Virus record (IMG/VR): IMGVR_UViG_3300042549_009629
Span: 1-53,926 of that record
DNA: 53,926 nt
Reading direction: 5' to 3' (one strand)
Source: a virus
Shown here in pieces: positions 15,787 to 23,466 of the stretch. Below the pieces are notes generated by a model. That model ran no database searches, was not told the origin of the DNA, and worked only from the letters and a program-made list of their open reading frames with translations. The stretch's first letter is position 1. Every line of letters begins with the position of its first letter. The translations under genes and the position numbers were made by a program.

Positions 15787-17682
15787 TTACTCTCGTATTT
15801 GTGATTCATCTAATAGTGAATTTCCCTTTATATCTGCTTCAAAGATCATTTGTTTTTTATGGGTTACAATATCTTTAAACATTTTTGTATTTTTGTTTCG
15901 TTTAGTTTCCAATGCTAATGGGGATCCACCTTTGTATTGTGGTTTAGTTGAATCAGATTCATCATTATCTTTTTTAGCACCTAAGGCTCCTATTCTATCT
16001 TTACCTAAAGCATTATCTTGAGTGTTTCTATCAGTTACTTTTTCTTCTGGTCTGCCTAATACTGGTTTTTCCTCTTCATATCCTACAGGAACTTCTCCAG
16101 AATCATATCTACTTCGACCATATAGGGAAGCTAAATCATGTGGTGTACCGTATGATTTTCCAGTTTCAAGTGGGTCATTACCTTCGTTTTCGATCTGAGT
16201 TATACGGAATTTACGTTTAGCATCTTGAGCAATCAAGTCTCTATATTCATCATATTGATCTTCACTCAAATGGAATATGTTTTCATATATCCAATCAGTA
16301 GGCATTAATTTATTTTCCATCATTTGAGTAGCTAGATCTACTTTTTCTTTCATTAATGCTACTCTTTCTTGGTCATAAATGATTGATGGTGTAGTTAATG
16401 ATAGTTCAAAATTAGTCATACTCTCATCTGTAAAACCTTGAGTATATAAATGAACCAATGCTATTTTAGTTAATTCAGATATTATAATACGTTGAATTCG
16501 TTCAATAGTACGAGCAAATCTAATATCTTCAGCTGCTAATGTAGCTTTACCTGTTAAATCTTTTTCATACCCCATAAACGCTTTAGGTACTTTAAGAGCA
16601 GCAAATAATTTATCTCTTAAATACTCAACGTCTTGAATCCCATCCCATTGTAAACCGCCTAAATTATCAATTTTAGTTGCTTGATCATTACCACGAATTG
16701 GGATATAAAAATCTTCAAGTAAATTTTGCATGTTATACTTCAAATTATAATCACCTGTTTGTTGATCAATATATGGAGTACGTTTCATTTTAGATATTGT
16801 CTTTTGCATGAAATTTTCTACTTCAGCAGGAGCAATATTACCAACGTTAATGTAAAATATACGTTTTTCAGGCGCTCTAACAATACGATGAATTAACATC
16901 GCATCTTCCATCATAGTATATTGTTTAAACAATTTACGAGCTGGTTCTAAATACGATCTACCATAAGGTAAAAAGTTAGTATCTGTAAGTAAACGGAAGT
17001 GAGCCATTTCATAGTTATCAAAATAAATTGAATTAGCTTGCCCTCCAGCATTTGGTACATTATAGTATCCATAATCTGATGGTGATGAAATACCATCTGG
17101 ATCAAATCTAAAACGAATTGAATTTGGATGGTCTCTATCATATCCATCTTGTCTTTCAATGTGATATGCATTGTATGGGATTACATTATATACTCCAAAT
17201 TTTTCAGCTATTTCTAATTTTAAAAAGAAATCTCCATATTTCAACATATTGCGAATCCAAGGCCATAAATTAAATTCTATGTTCAGTACGTCGTAGAATA
17301 AATTATATAGAATTTTTTGCACGTCCTCATCTGAGCTACGTATTTGAAGCACTTCTCCCATGTCGTTACGCAATGTGCTTTCGTCAGATAAAATATCTAA
17401 AGCAGAAGCAATAATAGCATCTGTATCCATTGAATCATATTCTGAATATAAAGTAGGTCTTAAGGTTTGGTAATTAAAGCTACTTTGGTACCCATAAATT
17501 GATGTATGTGAGTTAGTATATATTCGATTAAATCTATCTACAAGTGCATTTGTTTCATATTCACCTGAGATTTGTATTTTGTTTATATCAACTACTTTTA
17601 GTTGATTTCCCCCATCATTTCGAATGATTACATCGGTTGAAAATAATCTTTTTAATCTTGAAAATAATTTAGTATCTGCCAT
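15787..17682 (-). CDS. 20: Portal vertex protein, T4 gp20-like
   Basis: A 631-aa portal. The family pattern is clear: MADTKLFSRLKRLFSTDVII at the N-terminus, EYDSMDTDAIIASALDILSD (about 99-118), WPWIRNMLKYGDFFLKLEI (about 159-177), LDRGRSYLEP-like LPYGRSYLEPARKLFKQY, RIVRAPEKRIFYINVGN, and VPKAFMGYEKDLTGKATLA in the C-terminal third. Portals form the dodecameric ring at the packaging vertex and bind the terminase. The C-terminal about 100 residues are charged and low-complexity and probably flexible. It starts 10 nt downstream of the terminase stop, giving the order gp17-gp20-gp21-gp22-gp23 without gp18/gp19 in between, unlike T4. Confidence 0.92.
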   Translation of the reverse strand: MADTKLFSRLKRLFSTDVIIRNDGGNQLKVVDINKIQISGEYETNALVDRFNRIYTNSHTSIYGYQSSFNYQTLRPTLYSEYDSMDTDAIIASALDILSDESTLRNDMGEVLQIRSSDEDVQKILYNLFYDVLNIEFNLWPWIRNMLKYGDFFLKLEIAEKFGVYNVIPYNAYHIERQDGYDRDHPNSIRFRFDPDGISSPSDYGYYNVPNAGGQANSIYFDNYEMAHFRLLTDTNFLPYGRSYLEPARKLFKQYTMMEDAMLIHRIVRAPEKRIFYINVGNIAPAEVENFMQKTISKMKRTPYIDQQTGDYNLKYNMQNLLEDFYIPIRGNDQATKIDNLGGLQWDGIQDVEYLRDKLFAALKVPKAFMGYEKDLTGKATLAAEDIRFARTIERIQRIIISELTKIALVHLYTQGFTDESMTNFELSLTTPSIIYDQERVALMKEKVDLATQMMENKLMPTDWIYENIFHLSEDQYDEYRDLIAQDAKRKFRITQIENEGNDPLETGKSYGTPHDLASLYGRSRYDSGEVPVGYEEEKPVLGRPEEKVTDRNTQDNALGKDRIGALGAKKDNDESDSTKPQYKGGSPLALETKRNKNTKMFKDIVTHKKQMIFEADIKGNSLLDESQIRE

Positions 17683-17692
17683 GTTTTGTTTA

Positions 17693-19288
17693 TTATAATA
17701 ACCAAGAAATATCTTCTTGATTATCTGCGTAAGGGTTGTTTATTTTAAAAGGGTTATTATGAGTGCCATCAGGAGATTGAGGCAAATTTGAATATCCACC
17801 TGAATATTTTGTTGTATTAGTTGACATACTGTTAAGAATGCTTTTAGTCATTTCCATTCCACTTTGTCTTAATTTAAATGCTGTGTCTCTTAAGTAACAT
17901 CCAATTGAGAATGCCATTACTAAATCATCATTGTATCCAGATTGAGCTTCTGCTCTACCATTTCTCCAAATAAATACTTTCATTTCTTCAAGTAACCTTA
18001 TTGATTGAAATGTAACTCCTTTATCTCCTATAGCTTCTTGGAATTTACCAATAGCGATAGGGCGTGTTGTTGTCGACATTGTAAATCCAGGTGTCATTCT
18101 ACTTGTATCCATATATGGATCAAAATACGAATCAACTGTCATGTTTCCACCCTTAGGTGAATAATAGAAATTTTGATAACCTCTATCTAATATTGTTTGA
18201 ATAGTAGACCATCCTATGTTAGAATTTTCAACTGCTAATAAAGCATTATTATATTCAGTTGCTATGCTTACTAGTAAATGACCATAATCTTTTGTTCCGA
18301 TTTGTCCCCTATATTCACCTACCTGGGTAAATGTTTCAATATCAAAGATATGAAACCCTGAATAATCCTTACCATCACCACGAGCAACGTCTGCTACGAT
18401 CAAATAGTTCCGAGAATAATCCGCTGGTTCCCAAATCCATAAGTTTTGGTCTACTCCCCGTTTTTCCAACGGGTCTCTTATATAAGTTTTTCCATAAAAA
18501 TCTATATCTTCAGAATAAAATACAGTATCTCCAGAAGTACTAAAGTCACAGTCACATTCCTGTGCTGCCATTCTAATACCTAAATCTTTATCTTGTAAAT
18601 CTCTCCATGTTTGATCTCGTTCAGGATGAACTTGCCAAGGTAATCTAATGGGTAAAAAACTATTTTCACTCATTTCTGCACCAACCCACATTTTATGGAA
18701 CCAGTTACCTGTACCATAAGGTGTAGATAATGCTATACAACCCCCACCCGTAGCTAGGGTTTGTTGAGCTGATGCCCAAATCTCACCTATACCATTAATA
18801 AAAGCTGCCTCATCAATTATTAGCAAAGTAACGGCTTCTGAACGACCTGCATCACTTGATGCTGAAGTGGCTTTAACTTGAGATCCATTATTTAATCTAA
18901 GGGTTAATTTACTTTCCTCAGCGGGTTTATTATTTTCTCTTAACCAAGAAGGTAAGCTATTGTACATGAACTTAACTTTAGTAACCATGTTTTTAGCGGT
19001 TTCCTGTTTAGTTGCAATACATAGCACATTTTTATCTTCATGGAATAACATCAACCATAACGAGTAACCTGCTGCTAAAGTAGAAATACCTAACTGTCTA
19101 GATTTTAATACAATTGAATAATCGTTTTGTTGAAATAAAGTTAAAACACGTTCTTGGAATGGGTAAAGGTTAAATTGAATTCTACCACGTTTTGGATGCT
19201 GGATGTAGCAATATTTTTTCATAAAATATGCAGGTGATGCTGCACATTTAATATATTCTTCTCTTATTGCTTTTCTTAAATCAGACAT
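17693..19288 (-). CDS. 17: Terminase large subunit, T4 gp17-like
   Basis: A 531-aa packaging motor with both domains intact. The ATPase has Walker A SRQLGIST (63-70), Walker B LLIIDE (155-160) and coupling motif STPYGTG (188-194). The RNase-H-like nuclease has Asp300 in LIVADVARGDGKDYSG, Glu354 in LLAVENSN and an Asp pair at 454-455 in DDLVMAF. The length is slightly shorter than T4 gp17 (610 aa). The N-terminus MSDLRKAIREEYIKCA is helical. No small terminase (gp16) was recognised nearby. The ATG at 19288 is 3 nt from the spanin-like gene upstream. Confidence 0.95.
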   Translation of the reverse strand: MSDLRKAIREEYIKCAASPAYFMKKYCYIQHPKRGRIQFNLYPFQERVLTLFQQNDYSIVLKSRQLGISTLAAGYSLWLMLFHEDKNVLCIATKQETAKNMVTKVKFMYNSLPSWLRENNKPAEESKLTLRLNNGSQVKATSASSDAGRSEAVTLLIIDEAAFINGIGEIWASAQQTLATGGGCIALSTPYGTGNWFHKMWVGAEMSENSFLPIRLPWQVHPERDQTWRDLQDKDLGIRMAAQECDCDFSTSGDTVFYSEDIDFYGKTYIRDPLEKRGVDQNLWIWEPADYSRNYLIVADVARGDGKDYSGFHIFDIETFTQVGEYRGQIGTKDYGHLLVSIATEYNNALLAVENSNIGWSTIQTILDRGYQNFYYSPKGGNMTVDSYFDPYMDTSRMTPGFTMSTTTRPIAIGKFQEAIGDKGVTFQSIRLLEEMKVFIWRNGRAEAQSGYNDDLVMAFSIGCYLRDTAFKLRQSGMEMTKSILNSMSTNTTKYSGGYSNLPQSPDGTHNNPFKINNPYADNQEDISWLL

Positions 19289-19291
19289 AAA

Positions 19292-19720
19292 TTATTTAAC
19301 TAATGCAAATGTAAGTAAGGAAATTAGGGTTCCCACGAATCCTCCACCAACCCATTTAAGGCCTGTTTTTAAATTGTTATTTTCGGTAATAAGTTTATCT
19401 TTGTCTTTTTCAAGACCCGTAACTAAAATAGATTGTTTTTCTTTTATTTCAGCATAACTTTTTACTTGATTGATGTAGTTAGTATCTTTTTTTATATAAA
19501 ATAAAATAACACTATCTTTTTCAACTATTTTTTCATTTAATTGAAATACTAGTTTTTTTGTTTTCTCCAATTCTGCTTTTGCAGAATCCCCTTTAACTAA
19601 ATCAGCTGCTATTTTTTTAGCTGTTGATTGATCAAAACAAACTTTATTTATATCGTTTTGAGAAAAAATCGTCAAGTTGAGAAGGAGTGTAATTAGCAAT
19701 ATCCCTAATTTTTTTACCAT
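19292..19720 (-). CDS. Membrane coiled-coil protein, spanin-like candidate (142 aa)
   Basis: Three parts are visible: an N-terminal signal-like hydrophobic stretch (KKLGILLITLLLNLTIFSQ, residues 3-21), a coiled-coil ectodomain (about 30-115, with LEKTKKLVFQLNEKIVEKDS) and a C-terminal transmembrane helix (GGGFVGTLISLLTFALVK, about 125-142). It overlaps the preceding gene by 77 nt in another frame. A signal peptide plus coiled coil plus C-terminal membrane anchor resembles unimolecular spanins, but the only nearby Cys (residue 28, in NKVC) is not in a convincing lipobox. A lysis role is therefore a hypothesis resting on topology and the nested arrangement. Confidence 0.5.
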   Translation of the reverse strand: MVKKLGILLITLLLNLTIFSQNDINKVCFDQSTAKKIAADLVKGDSAKAELEKTKKLVFQLNEKIVEKDSVILFYIKKDTNYINQVKSYAEIKEKQSILVTGLEKDKDKLITENNNLKTGLKWVGGGFVGTLISLLTFALVK

Positions 19721-20003
19721 AATAGTTACGTATATTTGTTATTTGTTGGTTGGTGCTATCTATTTCACAATCTAATGAATCTATTTTTGTTTGATGAAAT
19801 TCAATAGATTTATTTAATTCAACTTGTTCTTTTTTTAATCCATTTAAAACATTATTTAAACTATCAATTTGTTGTTTTTGTTTATCGTATTTAGATGAAT
19901 CGTTTTTAGTTGGTTTTAAAAATGCAAACCACAGTAAAAATAAAATAATCGCACCCATTATAAGGTGCGATATTCTAATATTTAGTATTTTGTCTTTAAC
20001 CAT
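19644..20003 (-). CDS. N-anchored coiled-coil protein, Rz/i-spanin-like candidate (119 aa)
   Basis: A single N-terminal transmembrane helix (HLIMGAIILFLLWFAFLKP, residues 13-31) is followed by a coiled coil (about 40-90: QQIDSLNNVLNGLKKEQVEL) and a short basic C-terminus. This is the topology of inner-membrane spanins (Rz). The gene overlaps the next membrane coiled-coil gene by 77 nt in a different frame, similar to the nested Rz/Rz1 organisation. The TAATG overlap with the gene upstream indicates coupling. No holin or soluble endolysin was recognised next to it; the GH19 enzyme at 49610-50476 lies in the baseplate module. Confidence 0.5.
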   Translation of the reverse strand: MVKDKILNIRISHLIMGAIILFLLWFAFLKPTKNDSSKYDKQKQQIDSLNNVLNGLKKEQVELNKSIEFHQTKIDSLDCEIDSTNQQITNIRNYYGKKIRDIANYTPSQLDDFFSKRYK

Positions 20004-20953
20004 TATTCAACTCCTCTACCAGCTGCTCTTTTTAAATCGTCCAACATTGTTTTTGGAAATTTATACTCGTCTTTAGCTTTTTTCAAATAAGCATCAACTT
20101 TAGCTTTATCGTCTTTATATTTACCAATAAATTTCAAACCTAAATTGAATTTTTCTTTTTTATCTGATGAGATATTTGATAATTGGTTTGCTGTTTTATC
20201 ACCTGCTATATCTTTAGCTGATGGACCTTCTTCATCTTCTGCATCTGAATATGACACATCATCAAATCCATCCTCTCCAGGTGTACGAGTAGCTACTTTA
20301 GGAGTATTATCTGAACCTGAACCTGCTGGTCTTCCTTTTTTACCTGTTGAAGCTGGTTTTTCTGGTTTGTTTGGGTCTGCTTTTCTACCACGTTGTCCTT
20401 TTTCTGTACCTAATACTTGTGCAGCAGCATCTTTTTCAATTGTGTTAGTTGCAATATCATCTTTAAATTTGTCACCTGCTTTTTCAGCATCTAACATTAC
20501 TACAGTTAATAAATCTTGTAGATTAATATTATGTTCTGCTTTAAGTTCTTTTTTAAGTGCAGATACATATCCTTTTAATCTTGCATTTTTACCTTCACCT
20601 GAAAATGTTGGGTTTTGTTTTAGTTTATCAATAGTAGATCGCTCAGCAGCTTTAACAGCAGATAATTCTTTACTTTTACCTTGTTTTTCTAATTGTGTTT
20701 TTAATTGAGTTATACTAGCCATTTCAGCTAATTGTTCAATTTCATCTAATTGTTCTGTTTCTTTAATATTTTGTCCAGCAGTAGTTTCAATATTTGAAAT
20801 ATTGCTGTCTTGTTTAAGATTAGTTACTGCTTTTTTCTCATCTGGGGTGTTAAAAGGCATTGTGGTAGTTTCTCCTTTTTTATTGGTTACAAGCACATTT
20901 AATGCTTCACTAATTTCTTCACGTATGATTTCAAGTAAACGAGTTTTTTTCAT
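20003..20953 (-). CDS. Charged accessory protein with capsid-targeting-like N-terminus (316 aa)
   Basis: It starts MKKTRLLEIIREEISEAL, an amphipathic helix with ISE at residues 14-16 fitting the (I/L)-x-E cleavage consensus. The rest has a helical middle (about 75-170), a basic low-complexity linker (GRKADPNKPEKPASTGKKGR), an acidic patch (SYSDAEDEEGPSA) and a C-terminal Lys-rich helical domain (about 255-316). No catalytic motif is seen. Basic/acidic low-complexity linkers are common in DNA-associated internal virion proteins. It heads the short operon that continues into the spanin-like pair and terminase. Confidence 0.55.
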   Translation of the reverse strand: MKKTRLLEIIREEISEALNVLVTNKKGETTTMPFNTPDEKKAVTNLKQDSNISNIETTAGQNIKETEQLDEIEQLAEMASITQLKTQLEKQGKSKELSAVKAAERSTIDKLKQNPTFSGEGKNARLKGYVSALKKELKAEHNINLQDLLTVVMLDAEKAGDKFKDDIATNTIEKDAAAQVLGTEKGQRGRKADPNKPEKPASTGKKGRPAGSGSDNTPKVATRTPGEDGFDDVSYSDAEDEEGPSAKDIAGDKTANQLSNISSDKKEKFNLGLKFIGKYKDDKAKVDAYLKKAKDEYKFPKTMLDDLKRAAGRGVE

Positions 20954-20970
20954 TTTGTATATTTTTATTT

Positions 20971-20978
20971 ATAAATAT
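20971..20978 (-). promoter_or_regulatory. Intergenic octamer ATATTTAT upstream of 316-aa gene
   Basis: An exact octamer 17 nt before the ATG at 20953; it overlaps the last base of the upstream stop codon. The plus strand reads TTATAAATATT, with a full TATAAATA. Confidence 0.45.
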
Positions 20979-21508
20979 TAAGGAAATAACGTCTGTTTAA
21001 CTTTTTCAATTCTTTCCTCAACAGAACCCGATAAATGAATATAGTTTTTTATTTTAGATTTATTTTGAGTTATAATTTTTTGAATTTCTCTATCAACGTC
21101 TGTTCTATAATCTGCATCTGTAGTTCGAACTCCATTATCCTCAATTTCAACTCCTTCAGGTGAAATGTAAAATATATAATCGTATTTTCTAATTAAATGT
21201 GATGCCGCTTGACATACTTCATCTCCAATATAGTATGGAATAGATTTAGCTAAACACGTAAATGCCATTACATCAATTACTGTTCGATCTGTTATTACTC
21301 TAGAATGAAGTAATTCAGAAGCACGCTCAGCTAAAAATATAAATTGACCTTCTATTGTTGAATCTGTATTTAAAGGTATACCTAAATCACGTAAATATTT
21401 TGAACGCTCTGTTGCAAAGTAAAATTCTTTAAATTCAGGTAATTCTTTTAAAGCATTAACCAATGTAGTTTTACCTACAGACATTGTTCCTGTAAATCCT
21501 ATTTTCAT
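20978..21508 (-). CDS. NadR-like P-loop nucleoside kinase / AAA-type NTPase (176 aa)
   Basis: A P-loop at residues 6-15 (GTMSVGKTTL) is followed by an early conserved stretch FATERSKYLRDLGIP. A DRTVIDVMAF segment (Walker-B/lid-type Asp-Arg) and a C-terminal DREIQKIITQNK complete the fold. The architecture matches the AAA_28/NadR ribosylnicotinamide-kinase-like group, which phosphorylates small nucleosides such as nicotinamide riboside; dNMP kinase activity is an alternative. It starts 1 nt after the FAD dehydrogenase gene. The window also encodes an NMNAT-like nucleotidyltransferase (30637-32325), so both chemical steps of NAD salvage could be present. Confidence 0.65.
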   Translation of the reverse strand: MKIGFTGTMSVGKTTLVNALKELPEFKEFYFATERSKYLRDLGIPLNTDSTIEGQFIFLAERASELLHSRVITDRTVIDVMAFTCLAKSIPYYIGDEVCQAASHLIRKYDYIFYISPEGVEIEDNGVRTTDADYRTDVDREIQKIITQNKSKIKNYIHLSGSVEERIEKVKQTLFP

Positions 21509-21509
21509 A

Positions 21510-22826
21510 TTATTTAATTAAATTTTCTGCTACATAAATTGCTTGCGCTCCTGATACTGTAATACCACGTGCACTTAAAGCATCACCCACGAAATGTACG
21601 TTAGGATAATCAATCAAACTAAGATTTTCGTAATTTACTTTAACTTCAGGTGAAAGATATTTTACCTCAGGAATATACATTCCCCAATCATCTCCTAATG
21701 TTGGGAATACTTTTTTCATATCTTGGATGAAATCCCAAACATATTTAAAATAACCTTCCATAACAGGTTCAATAGTATGAGTTAATTCACCTAAACTAAT
21801 TTGAGTTGCTGTTACATTATTACCTTCAGATGTAGTTGATGGTTTGCGAGATGGACTATAATACAAACCAGTATTGTAGGCCTGTAATTTAGAAACTACA
21901 TCACGTGACCAAGTAAATGGATCTTCAATACCATTAATTTCCATTAATATACCAAAGTTAGTCATATTGTTTCTATACGCTTCGTCTTTCTTAGCGTGAC
22001 CATTGTAACTGTGATCTCCATATGTTTCTTCTACAGCAACATAAGCAGCATTATTGTTTGTACAGAATGAACGTAATGATACTCCTTCATCATCAAATTT
22101 TCTATATAACTTAAAGTCATATGAAATATCAATTAGTTTTTGAAAGTGTTCTTGTGGTGCCTCAAATCGAACACCAATTTGTACTGATTTAGGTTCATCT
22201 GGGAGTTCATATTCGTTTGCTAATTGTTGAGCAAAATCAATTCCTGATTTACCTACGGCAAAAATAAGTTCATCGTATGAAATAATATGATCATTATATT
22301 CAGGTTTATAGTATTCATAATGAACTTCTGAGTTTTTAAAATCAATATCTTTTACTTTAGCTTCCCAATGAAATTGTACACCTTTTTCAACCAAATAATC
22401 ATACCAATTTTTAGCAATTTCAGATAAATAATCTGTGCCAACGTGCCATACAGGAAATAAACGTAAACCAAAATATGGTTTAATAAATTCAGGTTCTTCG
22501 TGTGGGTCAGAACATTGTACTTCCTCTGGATTAGGGTGGAAACGTTTAAAATTAGTAATTACCTGGTCCATTAATTCCATTGCTTTATCCTCACCCGTAT
22601 ATTTAGATAATTGACCTCCAATTGCTGTATGGTAAGTTAATTTACCGTCACTCCATCCTCCAGCACCTAGAAAACCTGTCATTACCTCCTCAGGTAAACG
22701 TTTGTATGGATCTTTACCCATATCAATTATTGTAATCAATTCTCCAGGATATCCATTATCCACTAATTTAGTTGCAGCATTTACACCTGCTACACCTGCT
22801 CCTACTATTACTATTCGTTTTTCCAT
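21510..22826 (-). CDS. FAD-dependent dehydrogenase/oxidoreductase (438 aa)
   Basis: The N-terminal Rossmann dinucleotide motif VIVGAGVAGVNAA (residues 5-17) ends strand 2 with an acidic residue (IIDMG). The loop GAGGWSDGKLTY resembles the GG-AG-SDGKL motif of uncharacterised FAD-dependent dehydrogenases (COG2509 type). A second GxxG-like segment is near 190 (ELIFAVGKSG), and the C-terminal FAD-binding strand VHFVGDALSARGITVSGAQA closes the fold. It appears full length and intact. Such an enzyme is unusual in a phage, and its substrate cannot be read from sequence. It is the first gene after a terminator, and its leader carries no octamer. Confidence 0.8.
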   Translation of the reverse strand: MEKRIVIVGAGVAGVNAATKLVDNGYPGELITIIDMGKDPYKRLPEEVMTGFLGAGGWSDGKLTYHTAIGGQLSKYTGEDKAMELMDQVITNFKRFHPNPEEVQCSDPHEEPEFIKPYFGLRLFPVWHVGTDYLSEIAKNWYDYLVEKGVQFHWEAKVKDIDFKNSEVHYEYYKPEYNDHIISYDELIFAVGKSGIDFAQQLANEYELPDEPKSVQIGVRFEAPQEHFQKLIDISYDFKLYRKFDDEGVSLRSFCTNNNAAYVAVEETYGDHSYNGHAKKDEAYRNNMTNFGILMEINGIEDPFTWSRDVVSKLQAYNTGLYYSPSRKPSTTSEGNNVTATQISLGELTHTIEPVMEGYFKYVWDFIQDMKKVFPTLGDDWGMYIPEVKYLSPEVKVNYENLSLIDYPNVHFVGDALSARGITVSGAQAIYVAENLIK

Positions 22827-22851
22827 TATTTATTTTATAAGTTTAATATAC

Positions 22852-22883
22852 AAAAAAAGAAGTGACCTCCCAAGGGAGGCCAC
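22852..22883 (-). terminator. Rho-independent terminator after the accessory operon
   Basis: On the minus strand, the stem GTGGCCTCCC/GGGAGGTCAC has one G-U wobble and is followed by a seven-T tract after TTC. On the plus strand the same position would be an A-C mismatch, so the structure is selected on the minus strand. It ends the long transcript 33-22.9 kb. Confidence 0.88.
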
Positions 22884-22908
22884 AGATCTCTATTAATTTT
22901 TTTAAGTC

Positions 22909-22927
22909 GACAGGCTATGAATCTGTC
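22909..22927 (-). other. Small stem-loop between stop codon and terminator
   Basis: The inverted repeat GACAG/CTGTC with a 9-nt loop lies 7 nt after the stop at 22934 and about 25 nt before the main terminator hairpin. Followed by CGACTTAAAAAAA on the minus strand, it may be a 3-prime-end stabiliser or a weak pre-terminator; it could also be chance. Confidence 0.3.
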
Positions 22928-22933
22928 TATATG

Positions 22934-23209
22934 TTATGCTTTTTTTACTGATCTTACACTATCACCTTTTGTAAAAAGATTATCGTCTTTTGCTATACCT
23001 TTCCAAAAGTTTTGTGGGTTGATATCTGAAGCTATATCTTTGGCTGTAAGTGTATATTTAGTTTCTTCAACACCATCTCTATCATCTACAGTATAACTAA
23101 CAGTATATTTGCCAGGTTTAAGATTTTTTAAAGGAGTACTTTTTAATTCAGATTCATTAAGAATACTTTTAATTTCTTCTTTAATAAGGTGTTTTAATCT
23201 ATCATTCAT
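22934..23209 (-). CDS. Small protein with capsid-targeting-like helix and beta domain (91 aa)
   Basis: The first 20 residues (MNDRLKHLIKEEIKSILNES) form an amphipathic helix with IKE at 9-11. It is followed by a small beta-rich segment, LKPGKYTVSYTVDDRDGVEE then TKYTLTAKDIASDI. No family was recognised. It is the last gene of the accessory operon, ATGA-coupled to the cupin-like gene and followed by the terminator. If the N-terminal peptide is removed on packaging, the mature protein would be only about 75-80 aa. Confidence 0.55.
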   Translation of the reverse strand: MNDRLKHLIKEEIKSILNESELKSTPLKNLKPGKYTVSYTVDDRDGVEETKYTLTAKDIASDINPQNFWKGIAKDDNLFTKGDSVRSVKKA

Positions 23210-23466
23210 GATTTATGTATCTTTAATTTTAATGTTCCTGTTCCTTTAATAACACGATGCCACTCATGTCTTGGGATAAATATACGTTCTTTTAGTGAGG
23301 TAGGCAAGCAATTATCTAATTGAAGTTGCCAATTTGTTTCATTTAGAATTTCAATTGTTCTATCTTCATCATCACGATGCCATAACAATTCAATTGGGTC
23401 TATATTTTCGTTAAACTCACGAATAATATATTTATCTGTAACTTCTATGTCTGTGTATGGATGCAT
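23206..23466 (-). CDS. Small cupin-like phage protein (86 aa)
   Basis: Conserved elements are ELLWHRDDEDRTIEIL, a central WQLQLDNCLP, and IFIPRHEWHRVIKGTGTLKL. The alternating beta pattern with WHRD and EWHRV histidines suggests a minimal cupin-type barrel, as in small proteins of large T4-like phages whose function is unknown. No metal site can be proven by eye. It overlaps both neighbours by 1-4 nt. Unlike its neighbours it has no N-terminal amphipathic helix. Confidence 0.5.
   Translation of the reverse strand: MHPYTDIEVTDKYIIREFNENIDPIELLWHRDDEDRTIEILNETNWQLQLDNCLPTSLKERIFIPRHEWHRVIKGTGTLKLKIHKS

Noticed and set aside
20145-20708. Plus-strand open frame of 187 aa
   Set aside because: Long but antisense to the charged 316-aa accessory gene; that gene has a coherent N-terminus, operon spacing and an upstream octamer.
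22861-22930. Possible tRNA or small RNA gene around the double hairpin
   Set aside because: No cloverleaf, anticodon arm or TTC loop; one hairpin plus T tract is a terminator.
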